Assembly (NCBI RefSeq): GCF_000826545.1
Contig: NZ_CDME01000002.1
Span: 124,001 to 188,000 of the forward strand
Direction: 5' to 3'
From: Kibdelosporangium sp. MJ126-NF4
Lineage (GTDB): Bacteria > Actinomycetota > Actinomycetes > Mycobacteriales > Pseudonocardiaceae
Length of the DNA: 64,000 bases
Shown here one piece after another: positions 39,301 through 47,650 of this stretch. The notes beneath the pieces were generated by a model. The model saw only the letters and a list, made by a program, of their open reading frames with translations, was not told where the DNA came from and searched no databases. The position numbers and the translations under genes were made by a program. How positions within the stretch are numbered: the first letter of the stretch is position 1; the number at the start of each line of letters is the position of its first letter.

Positions 39301-39812
39301 ACGTCAACGACGACACCTTCGCCCTGCCCGATGACGCACTGGTCGAAGTGGCCCACCCGCTGCACATCGGTGACACGCTGGTGGCATGGGCTGAGCTGTT
39401 CGCGGACTACGAGATCGTGCAGCCGTTCCCGCAACTGGGCCGTCCGACCTACGAACTGACCCAGGAGGAACGGGACAGCATCATCCTGCGGCGCTTCGAA
39501 GGCGTGACTGTGCCGGTCGGCCGCGTGCTGGGCTTGACGAAACGCGGCTGGCAGCGTTGTGCGCCACAGGACAACGGGTGGGAGCCGGGGATTCTGCGAC
39601 CGCGGCCCGGTGGTGGATCCATCATGGTGCTCCTCGATCCGGGCATCACGGTGGGCGAGATCGACAGGTACCCGGAGCAGACAGTGGAAGAGATCCGGCT
39701 GTCCAACGACCCCGACGGCACCTGGCACAAGGCGACGAGCCTGAAGTTCGACGCGCTGGACCCGATCACAGCCAGCGAGTTCCTCGCCGACCTGACGTCG
39801 TTGACGAGCTGA
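36309..39812 (+). CDS. WGR domain plus DUF4132 protein
   Basis: A 1167-residue cytosolic protein. The N-terminal ~70 residues are a WGR domain (RWELVAGGAKKFWEARQ, then VRFGRLGTAGQ), as in PARP-family and MolR/YehI-like proteins. A long HEAT-like helical region (~150-860) follows, and the C-terminal DUF4132 begins near 870 (DIDYGPRKFVVGFDEQLKPFV). The family has no settled function; WGR domains can bind nucleic acid ends in PARPs. The GTG at 36309 has GGGGG 6 nt upstream; a TTG at 36303 is an alternative. It stands alone between the amidase gene and the convergent MFS pseudogene. Confidence 0.85.
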   Translation: MHRWELVAGGAKKFWEARQDEVTVTVRFGRLGTAGQTHAKQLPSAEEAQAYLAKLVAEKEKKGYQRVAAEQSTPTQEDGPVILPADWRYDFLPRRGGYVPQAAVVPHADPVLEKTIADHRSAVETVLGNPDTDSSLAAEARKYLHGAATPLGAAATLTTLAHEHSYDSGRRERLRLFGDALVVRHGLPFAVQTAAECARLDVQTWTHSGGYRPAHLTFRDTYRAWSRPPLIERLRELLVMAEQREYDAAVEALAAHRTSLAQQLVVSYLVPTRTDWVDELCATAVAEASTHYDNWDLLCGALSTAEQLETVVGTERIRWAAHKEHALHALADSIGPDIAPTIARLMDLDPTSTTQNKVFLNVLTALPTDQTFDLLIERLDRKLVQPAFVELMKSHPVRTMRRLALAGTKQADGLLRDHLLLNPDLADVDMSAEERAGVERVSVDAPRLPEAPVDSLPRLLVEPPWTRERTQAKSAFVAGLEPPKRSTISWEPDEREEWASLAAHSYVANLHFNPWNMAVTRLRNWQLPSDDEIAFFLNGPAELTDELIAEWHPQAWGSADLAKRMMARYGLAAVPAMLASSGTEVHVEALHPVQDVGVARTMATLLTRRTAVRVAAIGWFARHPAYAARALVPDAVGKPGPERNLAEMALRYLVSSGYEELVMTAAREYGSAAEEAVATVLAVDPLDLLPAKIPVPGAWAAASLLPQIVLRDKQTALPTASAQHVITMLALSTKEEPYAGVPIVKELADPESLARFAWQLFERWQGADAPSKEGWALWALGWFGDDEVVRQLTPVIRAWPGNAGHAKAVVGLDVLAEIGTEVALTHLSSIAQKVPFKGLRQKAQDKIEDVAAQLGLAADQLADRLVPAFGLDDAATLDIDYGPRKFVVGFDEQLKPFVVDEDGKHRKDLPKPGARDDQELAPAEHKRFATLKKDVRTVAADQIARLELAMVTERQWTAAEFTELLVGHPLLWHIVRRLVWSTDGGLSFRVAEDRTLADVNDDTFALPDDALVEVAHPLHIGDTLVAWAELFADYEIVQPFPQLGRPTYELTQEERDSIILRRFEGVTVPVGRVLGLTKRGWQRCAPQDNGWEPGILRPRPGGGSIMVLLDPGITVGEIDRYPEQTVEEIRLSNDPDGTWHKATSLKFDALDPITASEFLADLTSLTS

Positions 39813-39855
39813 GGCGAATCCCAAGGTCGCCCGATCCCCGTCGCTGTTGGGATGG

Positions 39856-41121
39856 CTACTCCTCACCGCCGTGGTCCGTCATTCGCCGAGTGCGAACATG
39901 GCGGTCGCGGCCAGCCCCGTAACCGGCAACGGCCATGACCAGGCTCAAAGCGACGAGGACAAGAAGAGCGGCAGTCCAGTCGTCGGTCGTGTCGTGCAGG
40001 ACGCCCAGGAGAAGGGGCCCGGCCGCGGCGACGAGATAGCCGATGGACTGAGCCATCCCGGCCAGCGCCGTGGTTTGGCTGGGACCAGTGGAGCGTTGGC
40101 TTTGAAAGCTCAGGGCGAGCACGAGACAGGCACCGGTGCCCAACCCGAGAAGGGTGCACGCCACGACGGCGAGCGCTGGCAGGAAAAGCAGAATCGCGAA
40201 GCCGACGGCGACGATCGCTGAGGCCGAGGCAGCAGCGAAGCGCTGGTCGTGGCGGCCTCGGGTGACCAACGGCAGCACCATGCCGGTGACCAGTCCGACG
40301 AGTTGGTAGTAGAACAGCGTCCAGCCCGCGGCCGTCGTGCTCATGCCCTGCCTGCTGAGGATGCTGGGCAGCCAGGCGATGGCGGTGTAGAAGGCAAGGG
40401 ACTGCAGGCCCATGAAGAAGGACACCTGCCACGCCAGCCACGATCTCCATGGCGTCCGAGCGTGTGTTCCACGAGACCGTGTGCCGCCGTTCCGCCGGAC
40501 CTCGCGCAGCCGAGGCAGCCACCAGACGAGAGCGGCGAGGGTGACGAGCAGTCCTCAGGCCATGGCGGAATGCCAGGTTCCGGGCAGGACCTTGGCGAGG
40601 GGGACGGAGATGCCGGACGACAGCGCGGCGACCAGTCCCATGGCGGTGACGTAGAGGGCGCTGACGGTGTGCACCCGCGGTCCGGGAACGTGGGTGCGAA
40701 TCACCGTGGGCAGCAGGACATTGCCCACTGCGATCGCCGCCGAGAGGACCACGGTTCCGACGAACAGACAGGCGATCGAAGGAAGAGACCGGATCACCGT
40801 GCCCGCTGCCAGCACGGCGAGGGCAGTCACGAGGAGGCGGGTGGTTCCGACTCGGTGCGAGACACGGCCGACAAAGGGCGAAGTGACCGCGAACATGAGC
40901 AGTGGCACGGTGTTCAGCACACCACCCGCCAGCGCCGTCAACCCGGTGTCGTGCTCGATGGCGGGCAGCAGCGTGCCCACGCCCGTGAGAGTCGCGCGCA
41001 GGTTGGCTGCCACCAGGAGGATCGCGATCAGCAGACCGGCTGACAGCACGGGCTTGGTGACTGGGTTTCTGACGTCCGCCGGTGCGGTGAGGTCGATGTC
41101 GGACGGCTGCGAGATGGTCAC
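39856..41121 (-). pseudogene. MFS transporter (CynX/NimT-like) with in-frame stop
   Basis: A 422-codon reading frame for a CynX-like MFS transporter is interrupted by a single in-frame TGA at 40555-40557 (codon 189). Upstream is GLLIAILLVAANLRATLTGVG through PGTWHSAMA. Directly after the TGA the same frame continues with GLLVTLAALVWWLPRL and later FFMGLQSLAFYTAIAWLPSIL to the end at 39856. Homologues usually continue unbroken, often with Trp near this point, so a TGG-to-TGA change is likely. The GTG start overlaps the stop of the upstream GntR gene (GTGA). A sequencing error would restore an intact gene. Confidence 0.85.
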
Positions 41122-41810
41122 TTCCGCGCTTCCGTTCCGGCCTCGGTGAGCTTCACGATCTCGGTGGCGCAGTGGCGTGCTCCGATCTCGTCCTCGGCGG
41201 CGATCGCCTCGACGAGACGCCTGTGCAGCCGGGCATGCTCCGCGGCCGTCTCGGCGGACCAGAACATGCCGCCGATCTGCTCGGTGACCGCGACGCTGAG
41301 GACGTCGTACACCTCGGTGAGCAGGCTGTTCCCACCGGCACTCACCACCGCCTGGTGGAAGCGGGCGTCGATCTCCGCGCTGACAGACGTTTCCTGTGCG
41401 TCCGAGGCCGCGTCGGCCTCGTCGAGAAGGTGCCGAAGGCGAGTCAGGTCATCGTCGGTGCGCCGCACCGCGGCCAGGCCCGAGGCGTACTCCTCCAGCA
41501 CCGCGCGCAGTTCCAGTACGTCGTTGCGCCGTGCGGTGTTGGCGCGTCGGATCAGTACCGAGTGCATTTCGCTCGAGGTCCGGACATAGGTCCCGTCACC
41601 CTTGCGAGCCTCCAGCAGGCCCAGGTGCACCAGCGCGCCCAGTGCCTCACGCACCGTCGTGCGCCCGACACCGAGCTGCTTGACCAGGTCATGTTCTGGT
41701 GGGATCCGCATCCCCACGGGCCATGCGCCGGACGCGATCTGCTCGCGAAGGGTGTCCACCAGCTGCGCCGACAAACTCGCCACCCGGCGCGGCGCTCGAA
41801 GATCATTCAC
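41118..41810 (-). CDS. GntR-family regulator (FadR subfamily)
   Basis: A 230-residue regulator. The N-terminal winged HTH (residues ~15-75: LVDTLREQIASGAWPVG, then GVGRTTVREALGALVHLGLLE) is followed by an all-helical FCD effector domain (LRAVLEEYASGLAAV, then EIDARFHQAVVSAGGNSLL). I chose the GTG at 41810, just before the HTH; no Shine-Dalgarno is evident and it may be leaderless. It overlaps the MFS pseudogene downstream by 4 nt and is divergent from the ABC importer. It may control both. Confidence 0.88.
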   Translation of the reverse strand: MNDLRAPRRVASLSAQLVDTLREQIASGAWPVGMRIPPEHDLVKQLGVGRTTVREALGALVHLGLLEARKGDGTYVRTSSEMHSVLIRRANTARRNDVLELRAVLEEYASGLAAVRRTDDDLTRLRHLLDEADAASDAQETSVSAEIDARFHQAVVSAGGNSLLTEVYDVLSVAVTEQIGGMFWSAETAAEHARLHRRLVEAIAAEDEIGARHCATEIVKLTEAGTEARK

Positions 41811-41830
41811 ATAGGGGACCCTAACACCGA

Positions 41831-41841
41831 ATGTCTGACAT
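41831..41841. promoter_or_regulatory. small palindrome upstream of the GntR gene
   Basis: ATGTC-T-GACAT is a perfect 5-1-5 repeat, 20 bp upstream of the GntR start. FadR-subfamily proteins bind compact GT...AC palindromes, so this could be an autoregulatory operator. Confidence 0.4.
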
Positions 41842-41895
41842 CTGTACGTGACGCGCGTCCCTCGCACCCAAACCTCCAACGAACTCCCGGTCGCA

Positions 41896-41909
41896 ACCAC
41901 TAGTGTGGT
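41896..41909. promoter_or_regulatory. palindrome in promoter of the ABC importer
   Basis: ACCAC-TAGT-GTGGT lies 28 bp upstream of the TTG start of the first permease gene. Its GT/AC symmetry fits a GntR/FadR-type site, but it differs from the palindrome at 41831, so a common regulator is not established. Confidence 0.4.
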
Positions 41910-41937
41910 CCTACATTCACGGCAGGGGAGTTCTCGC

Positions 41938-42585
41938 TTGAGCCTGGCTGAGTACATCAGCGACAACCTGGTCGAGATCTACAACGACGCGATCCGGCAC
42001 GTCAACCTGACCCTTGTCGCGATGGTGATCGCCGTGCTGATCGGAGTGGCTGTCGGCGTGCTGACCTATCAACGATTGGCGTTGGCGGCGCTTGTCACCA
42101 CGACGACGGCGTCCTTCCTGACCATCCCCTCGATCGCGTTGCTCGGCATCCTCATCGGCCTGGTTGGTCTCGGGACCACGAACGTCCTGATCGCGCTCGT
42201 GGTGTACGCGCTGTTGCCGATCATCCGCAACACGATCGTCGGCCTGCGCGGTGTCGACCGGGCCGTGGTCGAGGCGGGACAGGGGATGGGCATGAGCCGG
42301 TTCCGGTTGCTGTGGCTCGTGCGCCTGCCGCTGGCGTGGCCGGTCATCCTGTCCGGCGTCCGGGTGTCGACGCAGATGACGATCGGCATCGCGGCCATCG
42401 GCGCCTACGTGAAAGGCCCGGGCCTTGGCAACCAGATCTTCGACGGCCTCGGTCGCTTCGGTGCGGCGAACTCCCTGAACCAGGTACTGGTCGGGACGTT
42501 CGGCATCGTGGTGCTCGCGCTGCTGTTCGACCTGGCGTTCGGCCTGCTCGGCAGGTTGACGACATCGAGGGGGATTCGTGGCTGA
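41938..42585 (+). CDS. ABC importer permease (OpuC/ProW type)
   Basis: A 215-residue permease with about 5-6 membrane segments. It carries the inner-membrane-component signature VEAGQGMGMSRFRLLWLVRLPLAWPVIL (EAA loop, from VEAGQG to WPVIL). The start is the TTG at 41938, with GGGGAG 7 nt upstream; the frame continues upstream but is not protein-like. The stop overlaps the ATPase start by 8 nt. It is the first gene of a four-gene quaternary-amine (glycine betaine/choline/carnitine-type) importer. Confidence 0.92.
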   Translation: MSLAEYISDNLVEIYNDAIRHVNLTLVAMVIAVLIGVAVGVLTYQRLALAALVTTTTASFLTIPSIALLGILIGLVGLGTTNVLIALVVYALLPIIRNTIVGLRGVDRAVVEAGQGMGMSRFRLLWLVRLPLAWPVILSGVRVSTQMTIGIAAIGAYVKGPGLGNQIFDGLGRFGAANSLNQVLVGTFGIVVLALLFDLAFGLLGRLTTSRGIRG

Positions 42586-43555
42586 GACGATCGAGCTTGA
42601 GGACGTCAGCAAGCAGTACCCCGGCCAGTCGAGTCCGGCGGTGGACCGGGTCACCATGCGGATACCGGCCGGTGAGATCGTGGTGCTGGTCGGTCCGTCC
42701 GGGTGTGGCAAGAGCACGACGATGAAGATGATCAACAGGCTGATCGAGCCCACCTCGGGGCGGATCACGATCGGCGGCACCGACATTCTCGCGCTCGACG
42801 CGGACGAGCACCGCCGCAGCATCGGATACGTCATCCAGCACATCGGCCTGTTCCCACACATGCGCGTCGCCGACAACATCGCCACCGTGCCGCGCATGCT
42901 TGGCTGGGACCGCAAGCGAGTCACCGCGCGAGTCGAGGAGCTGCTCGACCTCGTGGGCTTGCCGACCGACTACGCACGGCGCTACCCGCGGGAACTGTCC
43001 GGCGGCCAGCAGCAGCGGGTGGGGGTGGCGCGTGCGTTGGCCGCGGATCCGCCGGTGATGCTGATGGACGAGCCGTTCGGCGCCACCGACCCGATCACCC
43101 GTGAGCGGTTGCAGAACGAGTTCCTGCGCCTGCAACGCGAACTGCGCAAGACGATCGTGTTCGTCACACACGACTTCGACGAGGCACTCAAGCTCGGCGA
43201 CCGGATCGCGGTGCTCCGTCCACAGTCGGTCATCGCCCAGTACGACACCCCCGAGGCCATTCTCGCCGCCCCGGCCGACGACTATGTCGCCAGCTTCATC
43301 GGCGCGGGCGGCCACCTCAAACAGCTGGCCCTGATGCGGGTGCGCGATGCCGACCTCGCCGCAGCACCCACCGTCACGGACCACTTGCCGACGATCCCGG
43401 CCGACGCGACCTTGCGCGACGCGCTCAACGTCATGCTCGGCCAAAGCAGCGACATCGTGCTGGTCACCGAGGAAGGCCGCGCTCTGGGCGTCCTGGACCT
43501 CGCGCACCTGAAGGCTGTGCTGCGCCCGACCAGCAAGACGGACACCCAGACATGA
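42578..43555 (+). CDS. ABC importer ATPase (OpuC/ProV type)
   Basis: A 325-residue ATPase. Walker A is GPSGCGKST, the signature is LSGGQQQR, Walker B is VMLMDEP and the switch His is in FVTHD. After residue ~245 a CBS-like tail follows (PADATLRDALNVML, SDIVLVTEEGRALG), typical of OpuCA-type subunits that sense ionic strength. The GTG start overlaps the first permease gene, and the stop overlaps the second permease start (ATGA). Confidence 0.94.
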   Translation: MAETIELEDVSKQYPGQSSPAVDRVTMRIPAGEIVVLVGPSGCGKSTTMKMINRLIEPTSGRITIGGTDILALDADEHRRSIGYVIQHIGLFPHMRVADNIATVPRMLGWDRKRVTARVEELLDLVGLPTDYARRYPRELSGGQQQRVGVARALAADPPVMLMDEPFGATDPITRERLQNEFLRLQRELRKTIVFVTHDFDEALKLGDRIAVLRPQSVIAQYDTPEAILAAPADDYVASFIGAGGHLKQLALMRVRDADLAAAPTVTDHLPTIPADATLRDALNVMLGQSSDIVLVTEEGRALGVLDLAHLKAVLRPTSKTDTQT

Positions 43556-44367
43556 CCGTCGTCGATCCGAACCGCGACCCCGCCGACGTCGACGTCGACA
43601 GGGGACTGGCGCCCGGCGCCGCACCGCCGATCGCGGCGCGGACGCGCACCGGCTGGCGTGGACTGGTGATCCGGCCGATCCTGATCGCAATCATCCTGGT
43701 GACGCTCTACCTTGTGGTGCAAGGGCTTCCGATCGACTCCATCGAGGCTCGCTATCTCAACGGCGACGAACTCGTCCGTGAGCTGATCGAGCACGTGCAG
43801 CTGTCGGTCATCTCGACGGTGTGCACGATCGCCATCGCCGTCCCGCTCGGTGTTCTGATCACACGCCCGGCGGCCCGCTGGATCAAGCCCGCGGGACTGG
43901 GGCTCGGCAACCTCGGCCAGGCGATCCCGTCCATCGGCCTGGTCGTGCTCCTCGCACTGTGGATGGGAACCGGATTCACCACCGTGCTGGTGGCGCTGGT
44001 CGTCTACGCCGTACTGCCGGTGCTGCGCAACACGATCGTCGGGCTGGAGGGTGTGGACCGGACGATCATCGAATCGGCCAGGGGCATGGGTATGTCGAAA
44101 CTCGCCGTGCTCGCCCGGATCGAACTTCCGCTCGCCGTCCCGGTGATCCTTGCCGGTATCCGTACCGCCCTCGTGCTCACCTTCGCCAGCGCGACGCTCG
44201 CCACCTTCATCGGCGGGGGCGGTCTCGGCGGCGGTCTCGTCGCGGGCATCGGGCTTGACCGGCCGATCCTGAGCGTCACCTACGGCATCATCGTCGCCGC
44301 TCTCGCCCTCTTCGCCGACTGGCTGGGGCTTGTCGCGGAGAAAGTACTGCGGCCAGGGGGAATCTGA
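43552..44367 (+). CDS. ABC importer permease (OpuC/ProW type)
   Basis: A 271-residue permease. The first ~40 residues are hydrophilic, followed by about six membrane segments. The EAA loop reads IIESARGMGMSKLAVLARIELPLAVPVI, from IIESARG to VPVI. It overlaps the ATPase gene by 4 nt (ATGA) and pairs with the first permease as a heterodimer channel. Confidence 0.92.
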   Translation: MTVVDPNRDPADVDVDRGLAPGAAPPIAARTRTGWRGLVIRPILIAIILVTLYLVVQGLPIDSIEARYLNGDELVRELIEHVQLSVISTVCTIAIAVPLGVLITRPAARWIKPAGLGLGNLGQAIPSIGLVVLLALWMGTGFTTVLVALVVYAVLPVLRNTIVGLEGVDRTIIESARGMGMSKLAVLARIELPLAVPVILAGIRTALVLTFASATLATFIGGGGLGGGLVAGIGLDRPILSVTYGIIVAALALFADWLGLVAEKVLRPGGI

Positions 44368-44401
44368 CCACCGTTCGATCGACAGCAGAAGGACGAGTCA
44401 C

Positions 44402-45376
44402 ATGCACATCACTCGACGCCCGACGGCGGCGGCGCTCGCGCTCGTCATGGCGGCCGCCGTCACCACCGGTTGCACGATCGAGACGGCGAAGGACAAAGCG
44501 CCGGTCGGCGCGGGATCCATCAAGAAGATCGACGCACTGACCGGCGCCAAGATCAAGGTCAGCTCGAAGGAGTTCGACGAACAACTGCTGCTCGGCCAGA
44601 TCGCCATCGTCGCGCTGCGGGCGGCCGGTGCGGAGCCGGAGGACAAGACCAACATCACCGGTTCCGCCAACGTCCGCCAGGCGCTGACCAGTGGAGCGGT
44701 CGATCTGTACTGGGAGTACACCGGAACCGGCTGGGTGACCTACCTCAAGAACACCAAGCCGATCCCGGAAGCGCAGGCCCAGTACGACGCGGTGAAGCAG
44801 GGCGACGCGGCGAACGAGATCGTCTGGTGGGCGCGCTCACCGGCGAACGACACCTACGCCCTCGCGGTCAACCAGGACGCGCTGGCCAAGTACGGCACAA
44901 AGACCCTGTCGGACTACGCGGCGCTCGCGAAGCGGGACCCAGCGGCCGCGTCCACCTGCATCGGACCGGAGTTCAAGAGCCGCGACGACGGCTTCCCGGG
45001 ACTGCAGAAGGCCTACGACTTCACCGTGCCGGACGCACAGATTCACCTGCTCAACGACGCGGTCATCTACCCGACGGTCGGCAAGGGCGGCACCTGCAAC
45101 TTCGGTGAGGTCGCCACGACCGACGGCCGGGTCGCGGCGCAGAACCTGACCCCGCTTGAGGACGACAAGAAGTTCTTCCCCATCTACAACCCGGCCATCA
45201 CGATCCGCGCCTCGGTGGCCAAGCAGTACCCACAGCTCGAGCAGGTCTTCGAGTCGATCGCGGCGAAGCTCGACACGAAGGTGCTCACCGGACTGAACAA
45301 GAAGGTCAGCGTCGACGGCGTCAAACCTGCCGCTGTGGCCACCGAGTGGTTGAAATCCGAGGGCTTCATTTCCTGA
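44402..45376 (+). CDS. ABC importer substrate-binding lipoprotein (OpuAC/ProX type)
   Basis: A 324-residue lipoprotein. The signal ends in the lipobox VTTGC (Cys near residue 23), so it is anchored outside the membrane. The mature protein starts with the family motif IKVSSKEFDEQLLLGQI and has GSANVRQALTSGAVDLYWEYTGTGW, typical of quaternary-amine binding proteins. The ATG at 44402 has AAGGA 8 nt upstream and lies 34 nt after the second permease. The ligand is probably betaine, choline or a similar cation; ergothioneine is an alternative seen in related systems. Confidence 0.92.
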   Translation: MHITRRPTAAALALVMAAAVTTGCTIETAKDKAPVGAGSIKKIDALTGAKIKVSSKEFDEQLLLGQIAIVALRAAGAEPEDKTNITGSANVRQALTSGAVDLYWEYTGTGWVTYLKNTKPIPEAQAQYDAVKQGDAANEIVWWARSPANDTYALAVNQDALAKYGTKTLSDYAALAKRDPAAASTCIGPEFKSRDDGFPGLQKAYDFTVPDAQIHLLNDAVIYPTVGKGGTCNFGEVATTDGRVAAQNLTPLEDDKKFFPIYNPAITIRASVAKQYPQLEQVFESIAAKLDTKVLTGLNKKVSVDGVKPAAVATEWLKSEGFIS

Positions 45377-45412
45377 CAGGGGCGGACAAAGGTGCTGCCG
45401 AACGGGATCTGT

Positions 45413-46333
45413 TCAGGCGTCGAGTTTCTCGCGCAGCCACTTCCCGGCCTCGGCGATGCTCGCGTCCGCTTCGGGGATCCGACCGGCCAGCAGTTGGTAG
45501 ACGTGTGGCATGCCGTCCGCGATGTGCAGGGTGACCTCGACGCCGGATTTCTCGGCCAGGGCGGCGAACCGCTCCACGCTGTCGCGCAGCGTCTCGTCGC
45601 CGCCACAGGTCAGCAACAGCGGCGGAAGTCCCGCAAGATCGGCGTACAGCGGATTGGCCAACGGATGGGTGGGGGACTGTCCACCCAGGAACATCGGCGC
45701 GAATGTGCGTACCAACTGTCGAGAAATGGCCACGTCGACGGTCGCGTTGGAGTCGAACGTCGGTCCGTTCGCCTCCATGTCGTACCACGGCGAGAACGCG
45801 ACTATCGCTGCGGGCAGGGCCGCGCCGTCCTGGTTGAGCGCGAGCGCCGCACAGGTGGCGATGTTGCCACCGGCGGAGTCTCCGGCGAAGGCGATCTTCG
45901 ACGGCTGGCAGCCCTGGCCGAGCAGCCAGCCGTACAACGACCGCGCGTCATCGAGTTGGGCCGGGAACAGGTTCGTCGGCGCTAACCGGTAGTCCGGGAT
46001 CAGGGTGCGGACACCGGCCGCCTTGGCCAAGTGCGCGGCGATCTTCCGGTAGCTGTCCTTCGAGCCGCTGATGAAACCACCACCGTGGAAGTAGACCAGC
46101 ACCCGCTCGGTGCCGGAACCCAGCGGATTCGCCCAGATCGCGGGCAGACCGGCCGCGGTGATCTCCTCGTAGGTGACGTCGGTCGGTTCCTTGGCGAGGC
46201 CGTGGAACCGATCGGTGCCACTCAGGTCTATTTCCGGGTTGACGGCCATGACGGCCGCGGCGGTCGCGGCGATGGCCTTGGGCGCGCACGCCGTGAACGT
46301 CTCGCGTAGTTCGGACCATTCCTTGCTGGGCAT
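45413..46333 (-). CDS. HSL-family esterase/lipase (alpha/beta hydrolase)
   Basis: A 306-residue cytosolic esterase of the hormone-sensitive-lipase family: HGGG oxyanion motif in YFHGGGFISGS, nucleophile elbow GDSAGG, Asp in TCGGDETLRDS and the final His in DGMPHVYQ. Length is normal. The ATG at 46333 has AGGAGA about 9 nt upstream. It is divergent from a TetR gene, with a palindrome in the spacer, so it is probably de-repressed by an ester substrate. Confidence 0.92.
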   Translation of the reverse strand: MPSKEWSELRETFTACAPKAIAATAAAVMAVNPEIDLSGTDRFHGLAKEPTDVTYEEITAAGLPAIWANPLGSGTERVLVYFHGGGFISGSKDSYRKIAAHLAKAAGVRTLIPDYRLAPTNLFPAQLDDARSLYGWLLGQGCQPSKIAFAGDSAGGNIATCAALALNQDGAALPAAIVAFSPWYDMEANGPTFDSNATVDVAISRQLVRTFAPMFLGGQSPTHPLANPLYADLAGLPPLLLTCGGDETLRDSVERFAALAEKSGVEVTLHIADGMPHVYQLLAGRIPEADASIAEAGKWLREKLDA

Positions 46334-46370
46334 GTCCTGGTTTCTCCTGATCGGGCCGATGATCGTCTTG

Positions 46371-46384
46371 GTTGGTTGACCAAC
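46371..46384. promoter_or_regulatory. palindrome between esterase and TetR genes
   Basis: GTTGGT-TG-ACCAAC, perfect 6-2-6, lies in the 87-bp divergent spacer, 37 bp from each start codon. It is a good candidate TetR operator for both genes. Confidence 0.65.
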
Positions 46385-46420
46385 TTAGTGTCAGGGCCGC
46401 GGTGTGTCTACGCTGTGCGT

Positions 46421-47017
46421 GTGGTGACTGACTCAACGGCGGTTGGCGAGACGGCCAAGCAGCCGAACAAGCGCGCGCGGGTGGTCGCCGCCGCGCGCGA
46501 ACTGGTGTACCAGCAGGGCGTGGCGCGCACGACACTGGCGGACATCGCGCAGGCCGCGGATGTCCTGGTGGGCAACCTGTATTACTACTTCAAGACCAAG
46601 GACGACATTGTCGCTGCGATCGTGCGCACCGATACCGACCAGCTCACCGCGGTGCTCGCCGAGTTGGATCGCCAGCATCACCGCCCGAAGCCGCGCCTGA
46701 AGGCACTCGTGCGGGTCCTCGCTGGGCGAGGCGAGCTGGTCGCCCGCTACGGCTGCCGATACGGAACGCTCGGCTCGGAACTGGCCAAGCAGGCCGAAGG
46801 AGCGGACCCGCTGGCTGCCCAGTTGATGCGGATCCCGCTCGACTGGGCAGAACAGCAGTTCCGTGCGATGGGACTACGGGACGCGCACGACCTGGCGGTC
46901 GAACTGGTGGCCACTTACCAGGGCAGCGCCCTGCTCAGCAACGCGCTCGGCCAGCCGGAACTGATGGCACGCCAGATGCGACGACTCGAACGCTGGATCG
47001 ACGAGCTCGCTCCCTAG
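46421..47017 (+). CDS. TetR-family regulator
   Basis: A ~198-residue TetR regulator. The HTH is at residues ~20-60 (RVVAAARELVYQQGVARTTLADIAQ, then NLYYYFKTKDDI). The start is GTG at 46421 or 46424; a TTG at 46376 also opens the frame but lies within the operator palindrome. The C-terminal domain is of the TetR type with a GCRYGTLGSELAKQ stretch. It is divergent from the esterase gene, its likely target. Confidence 0.88.
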   Translation: MVTDSTAVGETAKQPNKRARVVAAARELVYQQGVARTTLADIAQAADVLVGNLYYYFKTKDDIVAAIVRTDTDQLTAVLAELDRQHHRPKPRLKALVRVLAGRGELVARYGCRYGTLGSELAKQAEGADPLAAQLMRIPLDWAEQQFRAMGLRDAHDLAVELVATYQGSALLSNALGQPELMARQMRRLERWIDELAP

Positions 47018-47140
47018 TGCCGTGACCGGAATGGTTTGCCGGGGTCCCGCTCGCGCAACCAATGTGGCGTTCGGTGCACTGGCCGCAACCAAGGCGGCCT
47101 TCGTTGCAGCCCATCCATGCGCGGGCACCGGCGGGAGCGG

Positions 47141-47449
47141 TCAGTGTGCTTGGTACGTGAGGCAGTTCGCGACGTGGCCGCCAGTGCCTTGTCCGATGCG
47201 CACGCTCTGCGCGGTGCATTCCAGCGACGCGTTGTGCGTGCAGTCGGTGCGGGAGCACGCGCCTACCTGCGCCACGACCTTGTCCAAGCCGCCCTTGGTG
47301 TTGAGCGGGACGAACGTGCCGCAGTCGGCGGCGCCGTTGTCCCCGCGCACGGTGATGGCGAAGGCGTGGCAGCCGTCGTGGTTGTAGGAACAGCCGCTCA
47401 CAGTGCACTCGTGGACAGCTGGCATCGCCGGGTTTTCCAGGGTCGTCAT
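47141..47449 (-). CDS. DUF1540 cysteine-rich protein
   Basis: A 102-residue protein with two copies of the DUF1540 pattern, each with Cys spaced as CxxxxCxxN...C: near residues 15-43 (CTVSGCSYNHDGCHAFAI ... DCGTF) and near 64-95 (CSRTDCTHNASLEC ... NCLTY). The Cys/His pattern suggests metal binding. The ATG at 47449 has GGGGAG 5 nt upstream. The function of the family is unknown. It is convergent with the TetR gene. Confidence 0.85.
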   Translation of the reverse strand: MTTLENPAMPAVHECTVSGCSYNHDGCHAFAITVRGDNGAADCGTFVPLNTKGGLDKVVAQVGACSRTDCTHNASLECTAQSVRIGQGTGGHVANCLTYQAH

Positions 47450-47650
47450 ATCCGCTCCCCGAATTTCGTGGTGGAAAGGCTGTCAGTGTGTCGAACGATG
47501 CCATCGGGGATGGGTGGCTGCCATTCGGTGTGAATTAGGCAAGGCTGTCCTTCTGGTGGCGAAAAGGGTTGATATGCTGCTCAGGCCCAGATGGGGCGAT
47601 GGACAGGACGCCGGTGGTTGTCACCCGCGTGGGTTATCGGAATTCGTGCC

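Noticed and set aside
40555..40557. Selenocysteine codon in the MFS gene
   Set aside because: No selenocysteine insertion hairpin was seen, the family has no known selenoprotein, and Trp is common near this point.
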